Part shown: positions 35,997 through 44,777 of the stretch, one piece after another
Layout of the letters: each line of letters opens with the position of its first letter
How positions within the stretch are numbered: position 1 is the first letter of the stretch
Assembly (NCBI GenBank): GCA_019456145.1
Contig: VRUL01000011.1
Coordinates: forward strand, 1 to 64,000
From: Planctomycetota bacterium
GTDB taxonomy: Bacteria; Planctomycetota; Phycisphaerae; Sedimentisphaerales; Anaerobacaceae
Reading direction: 5' to 3'
Length of the DNA: 64,000 nt
Made by a program: the position numbers and the translations under genes
The notes under the pieces: generated by a model
Databases searched by the model: none
Told to the model about the DNA's origin: nothing
Seen by the model: only the letters and a program-made list of their open reading frames with translations

Positions 35997-36268
35997 GTCA
36001 TTCTGAGCAAATACTTACGTGCCTATAAGGCACCGAAGAATCTCAATTTTCCGTCTTTATTTTTAGCCCCCCACCCCTGTGCCGGGGGGTTTTTTCTACG
36101 CAATCTCACCCCCTGTCATCCCGAGCGCAGCCCCCGTTCTTGCAATGGCAAGAACGGGGGCGCAGTCGAGGGATCTATTAAAAAATGTCATTGCGAGGAG
36201 GCCGAAGATCAACGCGGCAATCTCACCTGTCGTCATTCTAAGCGCAACGAAGTGAAGCGAAGAATCTC
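35997..36268 (+). repeat. Four diverged copies of a GTCATTC...GAATCTC imperfect palindrome
   Basis: Copies at 35997-36044, 36115-36176, 36187-36224 and 36232-36268 share GTCATT/C-CGAG at the left and GAAG-AATCTC at the right, ends that are roughly complementary. The second copy carries a perfect 13-bp hairpin (36131-36143 with 36148-36160, loop AATG) in its middle. Confidence 0.65.
36067..36095 (+). terminator. Rho-independent terminator after the rhomboid gene
   Basis: C6 at 36067-36072 pairs with G6 at 36084-36089 and T6 follows. It ends the rhomboid transcript and lies between the first two repeat copies. Confidence 0.7.
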
Positions 36269-36576
36269 CAACAATTATCAATCATCAATAATCATTAATC
36301 ATGAATCATTTATATGGCAGGGACCCGGACGTCTTTTTAAACCAATTCCCTAATTCCCCAATCCTCTAATTCACTAAAAAAATCTTTCCCTTCTCCACCC
36401 TTTTATGCTATTCTCTGTCCCTAAATGCGTGATGTGGACATCGTGAAGAGTGCAGCGAAATATGAGATAGGAAAAATGACCGACGAGCATCGAGAATCCA
36501 GAATCGAGCATCGAAAATACTATCAACATTTAACAAGCCATGAACGGCTATAGGGTGAGCAGAAAAGGGTATAATT
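36269..36576. repeat. Low-complexity spacer of ATCAATCATC- and GAGCATCGAGAATC-type repeats
   Basis: The segment holds ATCATCAATAATCATTAATC, then CCCTAATTCCCCAATCC, then GAGCATCGAGAATCCAGAAT, all degenerate tandem text. No gene is seen. Confidence 0.5.
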
Positions 36577-37149
36577 ATGAAAAAACTAATAGTTTTATTA
36601 GTTGTTGTGGTTGCAATTTTGGCCGTGATCAAAATGATCGGTGTAGATGTCTCGCTTTCCCCAGAATCATCTCAAGGTGACAAAGATAAGGGGATATACA
36701 ACCCATACCAAGTGACGCAAGAAGGAAACAGGCCTAAGGACATCATTGGTATGCCACTGCCCAAGACAGCAGTTAATGGACGTGGACCCGCTGGCTATCT
36801 TTTTGGCCCCAATACTGACGAACCGACCACATACAAACTTAATTGGCTTGTCGTAAAAATCCCCAGAGAAGATTTCTACACGATGGTTGAACGCCTTGGC
36901 CTAATCAAGAAGCCTGATTTATTAGAGATTTGGCCGGAAGCCTTTGAATGCGAGTTTGACAAGTTTGACAAGTTCTGGGATTTGAAAAAGTCCATTACTG
37001 AAGATACTTATTTTATCGAAGACCTTGACGAAGAGACTTACCGGGTATTTAAGTATGAAAATGGAAATTTATATGTAAAAAAATCAACCACGTATCTCGC
37101 ATTCAGAAGTGAAACAAATGAGCTTCTTTATAAGAAAGCTAAAAAATAA
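36577..37149 (+). CDS. Membrane-anchored hypothetical protein
   Basis: 190 aa. One hydrophobic segment at residues 3-21 is a signal anchor or uncleaved signal; the rest is soluble and mixed, rich in Lys, Asp and aromatic residues. No cysteine-based or catalytic motif is seen apart from a single Cys in AFECEFDKFDKFWD. The family is not recognised. AAAAGGG lies upstream of the ATG. It is framed by repeats on both sides, with a long AT-rich hairpin after it. The A/T-rich codon use differs mildly from its neighbours. Confidence 0.6.
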   Translation: MKKLIVLLVVVVAILAVIKMIGVDVSLSPESSQGDKDKGIYNPYQVTQEGNRPKDIIGMPLPKTAVNGRGPAGYLFGPNTDEPTTYKLNWLVVKIPREDFYTMVERLGLIKKPDLLEIWPEAFECEFDKFDKFWDLKKSITEDTYFIEDLDEETYRVFKYENGNLYVKKSTTYLAFRSETNELLYKKAKK

Positions 37150-37223
37150 GAGTTGCAAATACTCGATATAACAACCGAACTTATGTCGTAAGTGGATATG
37201 TAGAATCACAACATTTTTTCGAA

Positions 37224-37271
37224 ATAAAGAAAACAAAGGAAGATCTTCAGAACTTCCTTTGTTTTCTTTAT
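37224..37271 (+). terminator. 19-bp perfect AT-rich hairpin
   Basis: Arms 37224-37242 and 37253-37271 are exact complements with a 10-base loop. The right arm is itself T-rich. It lies 75 bases after the hypothetical gene and probably ends its transcript. Confidence 0.65.
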
Positions 37272-37423
37272 CTTATGTACAGATTTAATTCGACAAAACT
37301 AGGGACAGTCACCTATTTTTCAAGACCCAAAACCACAATTCCCGTCAACATAAGAAATTCCAGCATATTTCACAACCAGGCGGGGATCAAGATAAAATTT
37401 TCATTAAAATTGTTCGATTTTCA

Positions 37424-37452
37424 TTGAACATTCCAGAGAAGTTTGGTATAAT
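37424..37452 (+). promoter_or_regulatory. Near-consensus sigma-70 promoter
   Basis: TTGAAC at 37424-37429, exactly 17 bases, then TATAAT at 37447-37452. Predicted transcription begins at about 37459, at the first base of a string of hairpins. Confidence 0.8.
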
Positions 37453-37458
37453 ACAAAC

Positions 37459-37634
37459 AGCCATAGAAATGGCAGGTATTTAGCGGAGAACCGCAAGTCG
37501 TAAGCCACAGCGTGGCAAGGTCTTAGGGCCAGCAGATCCAAGTCAAATTTAATCGTTCGTGAATGGTCGATAGTTAAACGGCAATCGTCCATCATCAATC
37601 GTCCATCGTCAATCGTAAATTCGGAGATTTTCTC
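37459..37634 (+). ncRNA. Structured leader or small RNA with four consecutive hairpins
   Basis: Hairpins: GCCAT-AGAA-ATGGC (37460-37473), GCGG-AGAA-CCGC (37483-37494), GCCAC-AGC-GTGGC (37504-37516), and GGTC-TTAG-GGCC (37519-37530). Two have identical AGAA loops. The last 70 bases before the gene at 37635 are ATCGTCCATC-type tandem text. No known riboswitch or RNA family was recognised. Confidence 0.55.
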
Positions 37635-38237
37635 ATGGCTACAAAAGACCAAATCATTGCAAACCGCCTGAACGCCCAAAAATCCACCGGCCCTAAGACC
37701 TCTGAGGGAAAGGCCGTCGCCTCACAGAACTCCGTCAAACACGGCCTTCTGGCACGTCAGGCCGTAATCAGCTCGGAAAGTCAGGCCGATTTCGACCTCT
37801 ACCGCGACCTGTTACTAAGCGAGCTGGCCCCTGCCAGCCCTATGGAATCCATGCTTTCAGAACGAGTTGTCACTCTTTCCTGGAGGCTAAAACGGGCCGG
37901 CCTAATCCAGGCCCAAACTATAGACGCCCTGAACGAAAAAAATACATCCTCCCCACTAAACAAACTCACCCAATCTCTGTTTTTCAAAGGGCGCGGCCAA
38001 TCCCAAACCGCCCAGTCCGCCCCGCCTCCCGATCTGGCTCTGGGCCGTTTGGCAATAAAGGATTTCTCACATGCAAGGGTGCTCGACCGTCTACTGATGT
38101 ATGAACGTCGAATTGAGCACAGCCTGTACAAAACGACATTCGAGCTTTATAGACTGCGTCTCATGTCAAAGCTGGAAAATCCCAACGGCGCCGATGAAAA
38201 AACCACCTATCCAGCCCAATTTGCCAACCAATTATGA
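37635..38237 (+). CDS. Hypothetical protein with STGP/KHGL N-terminal motif
   Basis: 200 aa, soluble. It begins IIANRLNAQKSTGPKTSEGK and continues SQNSVKHGLLARQ (about residues 30-45). This motif marks a family seen in many copies in planctomycetes, acidobacteria and verrucomicrobia (recalled from general knowledge; copy number here cannot be checked). The middle is helical (ESMLSERVVTLSWRLKRAGLIQAQT), then a linker with Pro/Gln, then a helical end (HARVLDRLLMYERRIEHSLYKTTFELYRLR). No catalytic motif is seen; nucleic-acid binding is a guess from the basic conserved start. It follows a structured leader and precedes coding repeats, so the trio may be a mobile unit. Confidence 0.7.
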   Translation: MATKDQIIANRLNAQKSTGPKTSEGKAVASQNSVKHGLLARQAVISSESQADFDLYRDLLLSELAPASPMESMLSERVVTLSWRLKRAGLIQAQTIDALNEKNTSSPLNKLTQSLFFKGRGQSQTAQSAPPPDLALGRLAIKDFSHARVLDRLLMYERRIEHSLYKTTFELYRLRLMSKLENPNGADEKTTYPAQFANQL

Positions 38238-38243
38238 CCTTTT

Positions 38244-38549
38244 ATGCAAAACAAAGCCAATTTGCTAAATGTTCAAATGAACGTAAATAAAGTATTATCA
38301 AAGGATTATGAAAATATATCCAATTGGAAAGTCCGAAAAAACAAAGCCAATTCAAAGCCAAACAAAGCCAATTTACTAAATGCTCAAAGGAATGTATGTT
38401 CTATTTTAACAGGAGAATATGAAAACCAACGACTTTTCAGATGCGCCGAAAACAAATCCAATCAAACCCAATGCTTGCCCGCCATCTGTGTGGCGGGTCA
38501 AATGCAAAAAAATATGTTTGGGGGCCTCAAAATATTTGACAATTACTAA
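38244..38549 (+). repeat. Coding-type repeat region (NKANLLNxQxNV units)
   Basis: The frame starting at 38244 reads 101 residues with two copies of NKANLLN-V/A-QMNV...YEN...NK-A/S-N. The nucleotide units at 38251 and 38362 lie 111 bases apart (37 codons). Such text is common after KHGL-type genes in related genomes, to my knowledge. I treat it as a repeat and not as a proven gene. Confidence 0.6.
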
Positions 38550-38623
38550 TATGGTTGCTAACTTGAAAAGCTGTCTAACGTTTCGGCTGTTTATAGAAAG
38601 GACTCTTTTTGGGAGGTAATAAA

Positions 38624-39883
38624 ATGCAAGCTCAAATAAAATCTTTTATTGTCATTATTCTAATAGGATTCGTATCTGTCGGCTTTGCCCGTGGTGCTGC
38701 TAAGCCGCCTGGTAAAGATTCCGCCATCAAGCTAGATCAGGCTACGGTTCCATCTTTTCCTTATGCTTCCCAGATAACCGACAATGATGTTCCGGTTCGT
38801 TCCGGCCCGGGAACCAATTATTATATCTGCGGTAAGCTCAAAAAGAGCGACAAAGCAAAAGTCGTCGGCAGCCAGTTTAGCTGGTCTCGTATCGTTCCGC
38901 CGCCCGGCAGCTTTTCCTGGATATCAATGCGCTATGTCAGCATTGACCCGGATAATCCGACCACCGGGATTGTAACTTCCGACGGTATTCGTGTCTACGC
39001 AGGCTCCGATTATAAGGAGCCGATACATTCAGAGACGCTGCAGTTAAAGCTCAACAGGGGTGATGAAGTAAAGTTTATAGGCAAACAGAAGGGGGATTAT
39101 TATAAAATTACTCCGCCGGCCGGCGCCTACCTTTGGGTAAGTACTAAATATATCAAGCCCCTTGCCGTCCCGGTTAAAAAAACGACGCCAACTGTTATTG
39201 CCCCCCCTACTGTCGATAAAAAGACCGTTACTAAAACCATTACTAAGCCCGATCCTAATACCATCACCAAAACCGTTCCTAAGACTATTACTAAGATCGA
39301 TACTAAATTGCTCATCCCCGCAAAGATTACCGGCGAGAGCGAAAACCTCAAAGCATATTATACGTTGGAGAAGCTAATCCGTGCTGAGCGGGCCAAACCG
39401 GCAAACCAGCAGAATTACACAAATATAAAGAATGCGCTTACTGTAATCACCGGCAACAAAGATGCCGGTAAAGCAGCCCGCTATTCTAAGTATGCGCTGA
39501 GGCAGTTAAAAGGCTTTGAACTGGCCCTGGTTATATCCAAAGAGGTTCAGCTTCAGAATGAAGAGTTACAGAAAACTCAAAAGGGAATAGATCAGGCCCA
39601 TACCACAAGGGCAGCCCAAATTAAAGCTCTTGCTCTTGGCAGATTCGCAGTCATCGGGAAGTTTGAAACTTCGAGTATTTTCAGCTCCGAGTCAGGAAAA
39701 CGCTATCGGATAGTTGATAATAAGAAAAAAACCGTGTGTTACGCTTCACCAACCGGTGCGATCGCAAAAAGGGATTTGAGCAAACTTGCAGGCTCGAAGG
39801 TCGGCCTAATCGGCAAAATTGTGGCATCACCGCAAACGTCCGGAGCCCTGGTGCGATTCACGGAAATAGTCGAGCTAAACTAA
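38624..39883 (+). CDS. Secreted protein with two SH3-like domains
   Basis: 419 aa from the ATG at 38624, with GGGAGGT eight bases upstream. Signal peptide at about 1-25. Two bacterial SH3 modules cover about 45-105 (VPVRSGPGTNYYICGKL) and 112-180 (GIRVYAGSDYKEP). A Thr/Lys/Pro linker (KTVTKTITKP...) of about 50 residues is followed by a helical segment and a terminal beta domain (about 325-419; FAVIGKFETSSIFSSESGKRYRIVD). SH3 modules of this kind bind cell-wall peptides; a periplasmic envelope role is inferred. The end of the gene leads into a hairpin array. Confidence 0.8.
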   Translation: MQAQIKSFIVIILIGFVSVGFARGAAKPPGKDSAIKLDQATVPSFPYASQITDNDVPVRSGPGTNYYICGKLKKSDKAKVVGSQFSWSRIVPPPGSFSWISMRYVSIDPDNPTTGIVTSDGIRVYAGSDYKEPIHSETLQLKLNRGDEVKFIGKQKGDYYKITPPAGAYLWVSTKYIKPLAVPVKKTTPTVIAPPTVDKKTVTKTITKPDPNTITKTVPKTITKIDTKLLIPAKITGESENLKAYYTLEKLIRAERAKPANQQNYTNIKNALTVITGNKDAGKAARYSKYALRQLKGFELALVISKEVQLQNEELQKTQKGIDQAHTTRAAQIKALALGRFAVIGKFETSSIFSSESGKRYRIVDNKKKTVCYASPTGAIAKRDLSKLAGSKVGLIGKIVASPQTSGALVRFTEIVELN

Positions 39884-40076
39884 AACCCATCCCAAAACCT
39901 GTTTTGTAACGAGATCGAGCGAAAAGTTCGTGTCCAAGACCGGAGGTTCAAAAGGCTCGGAGGCGTGTTAAGGCACGTCGAGAACCTTTTTCGCCGACAA
40001 CACAGAGCCACGGACTTCCCAGCCGATCGTAGTCGAAAGAGGTTTTGGGACCGGTTCTAATAACCCGGAGGGCAGA

Positions 40077-40243
40077 GTTCCACGGGCTTGCCCGTGGGTG
40101 AATGGGAACTCGCCCGAAGGGCGTCGAGCGAAGCTCGTAAAGTGGAAAGGTGCTACGGGCTCTGCCCGTAGGGTTTCCACTGAGCTTACAAACTAAAGGG
40201 ACCCTGTTTTGTCCGGCGTAACCGGAACACAAAACAGGATCCC
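40077..40243. repeat. Array of five adjacent perfect or near-perfect hairpins
   Basis: CCACGGGC-TT-GCCCGTGG (40080-40097); CGCCC-GAA-GGGCG (40111-40123); CGAGC-GAA-GCTCG (40125-40137); AGTGGAAA/TTTCCACT enclosing CTACGGGC-TCT-GCCCGTAG (40141-40181); and a long stem of about 14 pairs from 40198 to 40243 enclosing CCGG-CCGG. They fill the gap between two convergent genes (39884-40304), where no gene is supported. Confidence 0.7.
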
Positions 40244-40304
40244 TAAAAGAAGTTTCATATTGTCCAGGACGGCTATCGTCCATTTCAGTCGGAGCAATTC
40301 TCTA

Positions 40305-41591
40305 TCAAGCTTTCCCGGGGATCGCTGGAACATCGTCCTCCGGAGCAGTCACCGGGCCTGTCTCGAAGTCTCCCGCGCTTGGCTTGCAAGTGTAGTTATA
40401 CCAGGGCGATTCTTTATTCTCCATCATATCGGACCACTTAATCAGTTTGCCGCTGTATGCTGACATTCTGCCAATAATCGCGGTGAGAGTGGCTTCGGCA
40501 ACATTGCGGGCTTCATTGAGCGGCTTGCCTTTAAGGATACTGTTTAGCAAATCGACGTGCTCCTGAACGTATGGTCCGCCGTGCTCGGGGAAGTCAGGTA
40601 TGTCGATTTTTTTCTCTGACTTCAGCCCGCCGCCGCCCCAGCTTTCGCCTTCGGAACCTCTGAAGAACTCCCTTACTCCGCCATCAGTACGATTGATCTG
40701 GCGGCACATGCTGTGAATGCGGCAGCCGTCGCCGTAATCTAAGTCGATGCTGAAGAAGTCGAACTGATTGCCTGTCTTTCGGCGGGCGCGTCCACCGAAA
40801 CCCAGGGCCGTTTTCGGCGGATGACCAATAAACCAGTTGGCGACGTCAAGGTTGTGGACGTGCTGTTCGACGATGTGGTCGCCCGACATCTCTGTAAAGC
40901 TCACCCAATTGCGCACCATGTAGTCGGCATCACTTTCGTTCTCGTTTTGCCTTCTGTACCAGAGGGCGCCACCACACCAATACACGCAGCCACCCAGGAT
41001 TTTGCCAATCGCGCCGCGCTCGATAGCATAGGCATTGCGGCGATAGCCTCTCTGGTGTCGGCGCTGTGTTCCGGCGACGACGGCAAGGCCCTTCTTCTTA
41101 GCCAACTCACCAGCCTCGATGATCCTGCGGCCGCCCGGCGGATCAACAGCGACGGGCTTTTCCATGAAGACGTTCTTGCCGGCCTTGACAGCCGCTTCGA
41201 AATGTACCGGTCGGAAGTTCGGCGACGTGGCTATACAAACGACGTCGACGTTTGTCTTCAGGAGCTTTTTATAAGCATCTGCGCCGGCAAAGCACCGTTC
41301 CTCCGGAACACCATGCTTTTTGCCTGCCCCCACCGCCTTGCTTTTGAACCAGTCGGCCGTGGCGACGACTTCCATCTCGCGATTAATGTGTTTGCCCGCA
41401 GACAAGCAGTTACTCAAGGCCCCATTGCCACGGCCCCCGCACCCGATTAGAGCCACGCGAATTTTATCAGAGCCGGCAGCAAAGATGCGGTTGGTACCGA
41501 CTCCCATGGCTGCCAGCGATGCCACCGCCGATGTCTTGATGAAGTCTCTACGTGAAACTCCACCGGTTTTTTCGTTTGCTTTCTTGTTCAT
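40305..41591 (-). CDS. Gfo/Idh/MocA-family oxidoreductase with Tat signal
   Basis: 428 aa. A twin-arginine signal (SRRDFIKTSAVASLAAMG) predicts export after folding with its nicotinamide cofactor. The Rossmann motif is VALIGCGGRGNGAL, then VCIATSPNFRP and MEKPVAVDPPGGRR, with the family EKP lysine. Members oxidise, reduce or otherwise convert sugars and inositols. AAAGGAG precedes the ATG. A promoter and palindromic operator lie 215 bases upstream, so it is probably controlled by its own regulator and not by the neighbouring paralogue. The substrate is unknown. Confidence 0.88.
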   Translation of the reverse strand: MNKKANEKTGGVSRRDFIKTSAVASLAAMGVGTNRIFAAGSDKIRVALIGCGGRGNGALSNCLSAGKHINREMEVVATADWFKSKAVGAGKKHGVPEERCFAGADAYKKLLKTNVDVVCIATSPNFRPVHFEAAVKAGKNVFMEKPVAVDPPGGRRIIEAGELAKKKGLAVVAGTQRRHQRGYRRNAYAIERGAIGKILGGCVYWCGGALWYRRQNENESDADYMVRNWVSFTEMSGDHIVEQHVHNLDVANWFIGHPPKTALGFGGRARRKTGNQFDFFSIDLDYGDGCRIHSMCRQINRTDGGVREFFRGSEGESWGGGGLKSEKKIDIPDFPEHGGPYVQEHVDLLNSILKGKPLNEARNVAEATLTAIIGRMSAYSGKLIKWSDMMENKESPWYNYTCKPSAGDFETGPVTAPEDDVPAIPGKA

Positions 41592-41804
41592 AAATAACTC
41601 CTTTCGATTAAAACCACTTTGAATTAACTCATATACCTTAAAATTAAAGCTATTTTACAGAAACACATGGTTTAGAAGGCTGGCGTGAATTGTCTTTCCG
41701 GTCTTTCATCTGTGCAAACCTCCTGCAAGATACATAAGCCCTTAAAAAATAACAGCTTACGACTATTATCTTGTCGTATTATTCACCCTCACAAGTCCTT
41801 TTTT

Positions 41805-41820
41805 CTACAGGTACTTGTAG
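41805..41820 (-). promoter_or_regulatory. Palindromic operator overlapping a transcription start
   Basis: CTACAGGTACTTGTAG is symmetrical at seven of eight pairs and sits just downstream of the -10 of the promoter at 41828-41855. The form suits a LacI- or GntR-type repressor, which is not in the window. Confidence 0.45.
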
Positions 41821-41827
41821 ACGGGTA

Positions 41828-41855
41828 ATTATAACTAATTCAACCGTAAATGCAA
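41828..41855 (-). promoter_or_regulatory. Sigma-70-type promoter for the Tat-exported oxidoreductase
   Basis: On the minus strand TTGCAT (41855-41850), 16 bases, TATAAT (41833-41828). It lies between the two Gfo/Idh/MocA genes. Confidence 0.55.
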
Positions 41856-41866
41856 GCCCTAACTCA

Positions 41867-43042
41867 TCAAGCTTTTTTGAACGCCGTCCACTTCTGCCTG
41901 CTCCTGGTGCTGGCCAAAACGGTCTCTATAAAGCTCATACCACGAACGCCATCATTCACGTTCGGAAAGTCCAGTGCCAGTGGGTCAGGTTTTGTCCTGG
42001 TAATTTTTGCACGCACTGTATCGGCGAAGTTGCAGTAATTGTTAGCGAAGGCTTCAAAGAAAGCTTCCGGATGACCAGAAGGCAGGCGTGTAGCGCGGCC
42101 TGCCGCAGGGCTTTTGGCACCTACATAATCGTTTCCGCGGCTCCAAACCTGCATTGGCCCATCAGGTACCTTTACGTACAGGTGATTGGGATGCTCCTGA
42201 TGCCATTCCAAACCTTTTTCCTCACCATAGACCCAGATGGCCAGGTTGTTCTCCTCGCCTATGGATACCTGGCTGGCATGGAGGACACCCCTTGCTCCGT
42301 TATTGAAACGCAGCAGGCAGTTCCCGTCGTCGTCGAGCTTTCGGCCCTTGACAAAAGCTGTCAGGTCAGCACATATATAGGTAATCTTCAGCCCTGTTAT
42401 ATATTCGGAGAGGTTCTCTGCGTGCGTGCCGATGTCACCCATACAGCCGGCGCCACCACTTTGCTTCGGGTCGGTTCGCCATTCGGCCTGCTTCTGGCCT
42501 GTTTTCTCCAGCGCTGTGGCCAGCCAGCCCTGTGGATACTGCACAACAACCTTGCGAATCTTACCCAAATCGCCCCCGCGCACCAAATCCCGAGCCAGCT
42601 TGACCATTGGGTAACCAGTGTAGTTATGCATCAGGCCAAACACTTTGCGGGACTTCTTAACAAGTTTTCTCAATTCCTTTGCCTCTTTGACGCTAATGGT
42701 CATTGGTTTCTCGCACATTATGTGGAAGCCGGCATTGAGAAACTCTTTGGCAATAGGAAAATGCCAGTTGTTCGGCGTAGTAATCGAAACAAAATCGATC
42801 CTTTCGCCAACCGGCAACTTAAGCTCTCGTTCTATCATTTCCTGATACGTGCGGTATACACGTCTGGAATTGAGGCCGAGTTCCCGCCCCATCTGCTTTG
42901 ATTTGCGCGGATTAATATCGAAGGCCCCGGCCACCAGCTCGATACCGCCGTCCAGCCGAGACGCCTTGCGGTGTACATCACCTATGAACGCTCCCGGTCC
43001 TCCGCCAATCATTCCCATATTCAATTTCCTATTGAGTTTCAT
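41867..43042 (-). CDS. Gfo/Idh/MocA-family oxidoreductase, cytoplasmic
   Basis: 391 aa from the ATG at 43042 (AAAGGAG seven bases upstream). No signal peptide. Motifs are [19 protein letters not shown] (Rossmann), [23 protein letters not shown], and [16 protein letters not shown] with the family catalytic His/Asp type motif. The C-terminal beta domain covers about residues 150-360. It resembles dehydrogenases acting on inositol-like or keto sugars. It is divergent from the enolase-superfamily gene, with the spacer 43043-43280 holding promoters. Confidence 0.9.
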   Translation of the reverse strand: MKLNRKLNMGMIGGGPGAFIGDVHRKASRLDGGIELVAGAFDINPRKSKQMGRELGLNSRRVYRTYQEMIERELKLPVGERIDFVSITTPNNWHFPIAKEFLNAGFHIMCEKPMTISVKEAKELRKLVKKSRKVFGLMHNYTGYPMVKLARDLVRGGDLGKIRKVVVQYPQGWLATALEKTGQKQAEWRTDPKQSGGAGCMGDIGTHAENLSEYITGLKITYICADLTAFVKGRKLDDDGNCLLRFNNGARGVLHASQVSIGEENNLAIWVYGEEKGLEWHQEHPNHLYVKVPDGPMQVWSRGNDYVGAKSPAAGRATRLPSGHPEAFFEAFANNYCNFADTVRAKITRTKPDPLALDFPNVNDGVRGMSFIETVLASTRSRQKWTAFKKA

Positions 43043-43202
43043 ACTTACTCCTTTCAACAATATTCATTCGCACATAAGATTACTGTTTTAAAACGTTCAC
43101 AAATCCATTCCACTGAAAAAAGTTCGGCCTCCAGTAAGAGACATCATTGCAAAATTATAGAACTTAAGCCCGACAAAGCAACCCAAAATAACAAAGTTTG
43201 GG

Positions 43203-43230
43203 TTGACAACAACTCAATATAAGTTATAAA
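43203..43230 (+). promoter_or_regulatory. Sigma-70-type promoter of the sugar operon
   Basis: TTGACA at 43203-43208, 16 bases, TATAAA at 43225-43230. It drives the enolase-superfamily gene and the two genes after it. Confidence 0.65.
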
Positions 43231-43280
43231 CCTGCTATTGTCAATCACCGCGAATTCTGAACATAATTGTATAAAATTCT

Positions 43281-44744
43281 ATGAAAAAACCGCCGCATGC
43301 CAATAAGAAAAAAATGGATATTGACAGATGCGCCTCTGAAAAACACACTGATATTAAACCGCTATCCGTCGATTTGTACTTTATCCCGGTCCAAACAAGA
43401 GTTCCGCTGAAGTTTGGGCCTGAAACATTGACTTCTGTTATATGCGCACGTACCTGCATGACCGTGGCGAACAAGCAGGGACAAACCGCACAGGGCTGGG
43501 GCGAAACTCCGCTGAGCGTCCAATGGGCTTGGCCGAGCAGGCTGGGATATCAAGAGCGATGCGAAACGATGCAGCTTTTCTGCCGTATGCTTGCCGAGGC
43601 CTGGGCCCGGTTCGATCGGCAAGGTCACCCGATTGAATTGGGAAGTGATTTCATTGAATCGCAACTGCGCGGACTATTGGACAAGCTCAACGGCCAAGGG
43701 GGCGAGCAAACAGAGCCTATGCCGCACCTGGCAGCATTAGTTTGCTGCTCGGCGTTTGATATTGCTTTGCACGATGCGTATGGTCAGCTTCTGGAGCGGG
43801 ACGTGTACTCTACCTACAACGCGGAATTCATGAATGCTGATTTGTCACACTTTCTCGAATCCGCCGATGATATTGACTTTTCATTCGCGGGTAAATACCC
43901 TGCCGACTTTCTGAAATCTCCTCCAGCCAGAACTTTACCCGCCTGGCACCTCGTAGGCGGCAAGGATTTACTCGACGCATCCGAACTTACCGGCACCGAG
44001 CCGGATGACGGCTACCCTGTACTATTGCCGGACTGGATTAAACGAGATGGCCTTAAGTGTCTGAAAGTGAAGCTGCGCGGCAACGACTCTGAGTGGGATT
44101 ACGACCGTCTGGTCAAGGTCGGCCATATTGCGCTCGAAAATAATGTTCTGTGGCTGACCAGCGATTTTAACTGTACGGTTACAGAGCCGGCTTACGTGAA
44201 TGAGATTCTGGATCGGCTGATAATAGAGCATCATCGCATTTACCAAATGATTCTCTATGTAGAACAGCCATTCCCGTACGACCTGGAAGAAAATCAGATT
44301 GACGTCCACAGCGTCTCGGCCCGTAAGCCCCTCTTTATGGACGAAAGCGCTCACGACTGGAAATTAATCAGGCTCGGGCGCAGCTTAGGCTGGACCGGCG
44401 TCGCTTTAAAAACCTGCAAAACTCAAACCGGCGCGTTATTGAGCCTCTGCTGGGCCAAGGCACACGGAATGACCCTGATGGTGCAGGATTTGACTAATCC
44501 AATGCTGGCACAGATTCCCCATGTTCTTTTGGCAGCGCATGCGGGAACAATAATGGGGGTCGAGACCAATGCGATGCAGTTTTACCCGGCAGCTTCGATA
44601 CCGGAAGAGGCAGTACACCCGGGACTTTACAAACGGCGTAACGGCCAGGTTGACCTATCGACATTGAATGGGCCGGGTTTTGGTTACAGGTTAAACGAAA
44701 TTAAAAGGGATTTGCCCGAGTTAGCGGCGCGTTTTGAAAAATAG
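43281..44744 (+). CDS. Enolase-superfamily enzyme (mandelate racemase/muconate lactonizing-like)
   Basis: 487 aa, longer than the usual 380-420. The N-terminal capping domain has VPLKFGPETLTSV near residue 38. The barrel carries the superfamily pattern: KVKLRGND (Lys), SDFNCTVTE (Asp), YVEQPFPYDLEEN (Glu) and FMDESAHD (Asp), consistent with Mg-assisted proton removal next to a carboxylate. Sugar-acid dehydratase is the likeliest activity but is not proven. An insertion with ESADDIDFSFAG occupies about residues 190-230. The start is uncertain (43281 or 43314), as no Shine-Dalgarno is seen. It is first in a three-gene operon. Confidence 0.75.
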   Translation: MKKPPHANKKKMDIDRCASEKHTDIKPLSVDLYFIPVQTRVPLKFGPETLTSVICARTCMTVANKQGQTAQGWGETPLSVQWAWPSRLGYQERCETMQLFCRMLAEAWARFDRQGHPIELGSDFIESQLRGLLDKLNGQGGEQTEPMPHLAALVCCSAFDIALHDAYGQLLERDVYSTYNAEFMNADLSHFLESADDIDFSFAGKYPADFLKSPPARTLPAWHLVGGKDLLDASELTGTEPDDGYPVLLPDWIKRDGLKCLKVKLRGNDSEWDYDRLVKVGHIALENNVLWLTSDFNCTVTEPAYVNEILDRLIIEHHRIYQMILYVEQPFPYDLEENQIDVHSVSARKPLFMDESAHDWKLIRLGRSLGWTGVALKTCKTQTGALLSLCWAKAHGMTLMVQDLTNPMLAQIPHVLLAAHAGTIMGVETNAMQFYPAASIPEEAVHPGLYKRRNGQVDLSTLNGPGFGYRLNEIKRDLPELAARFEK

Positions 44745-44777
44745 GTATATTTGTTTCTATCAAGGGAGTAACTTGAA

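Noticed and set aside
39948..40283. 111-aa minus-strand ORF between convergent genes
   Set aside because: It runs through the hairpin array and has no family match or Shine-Dalgarno site.
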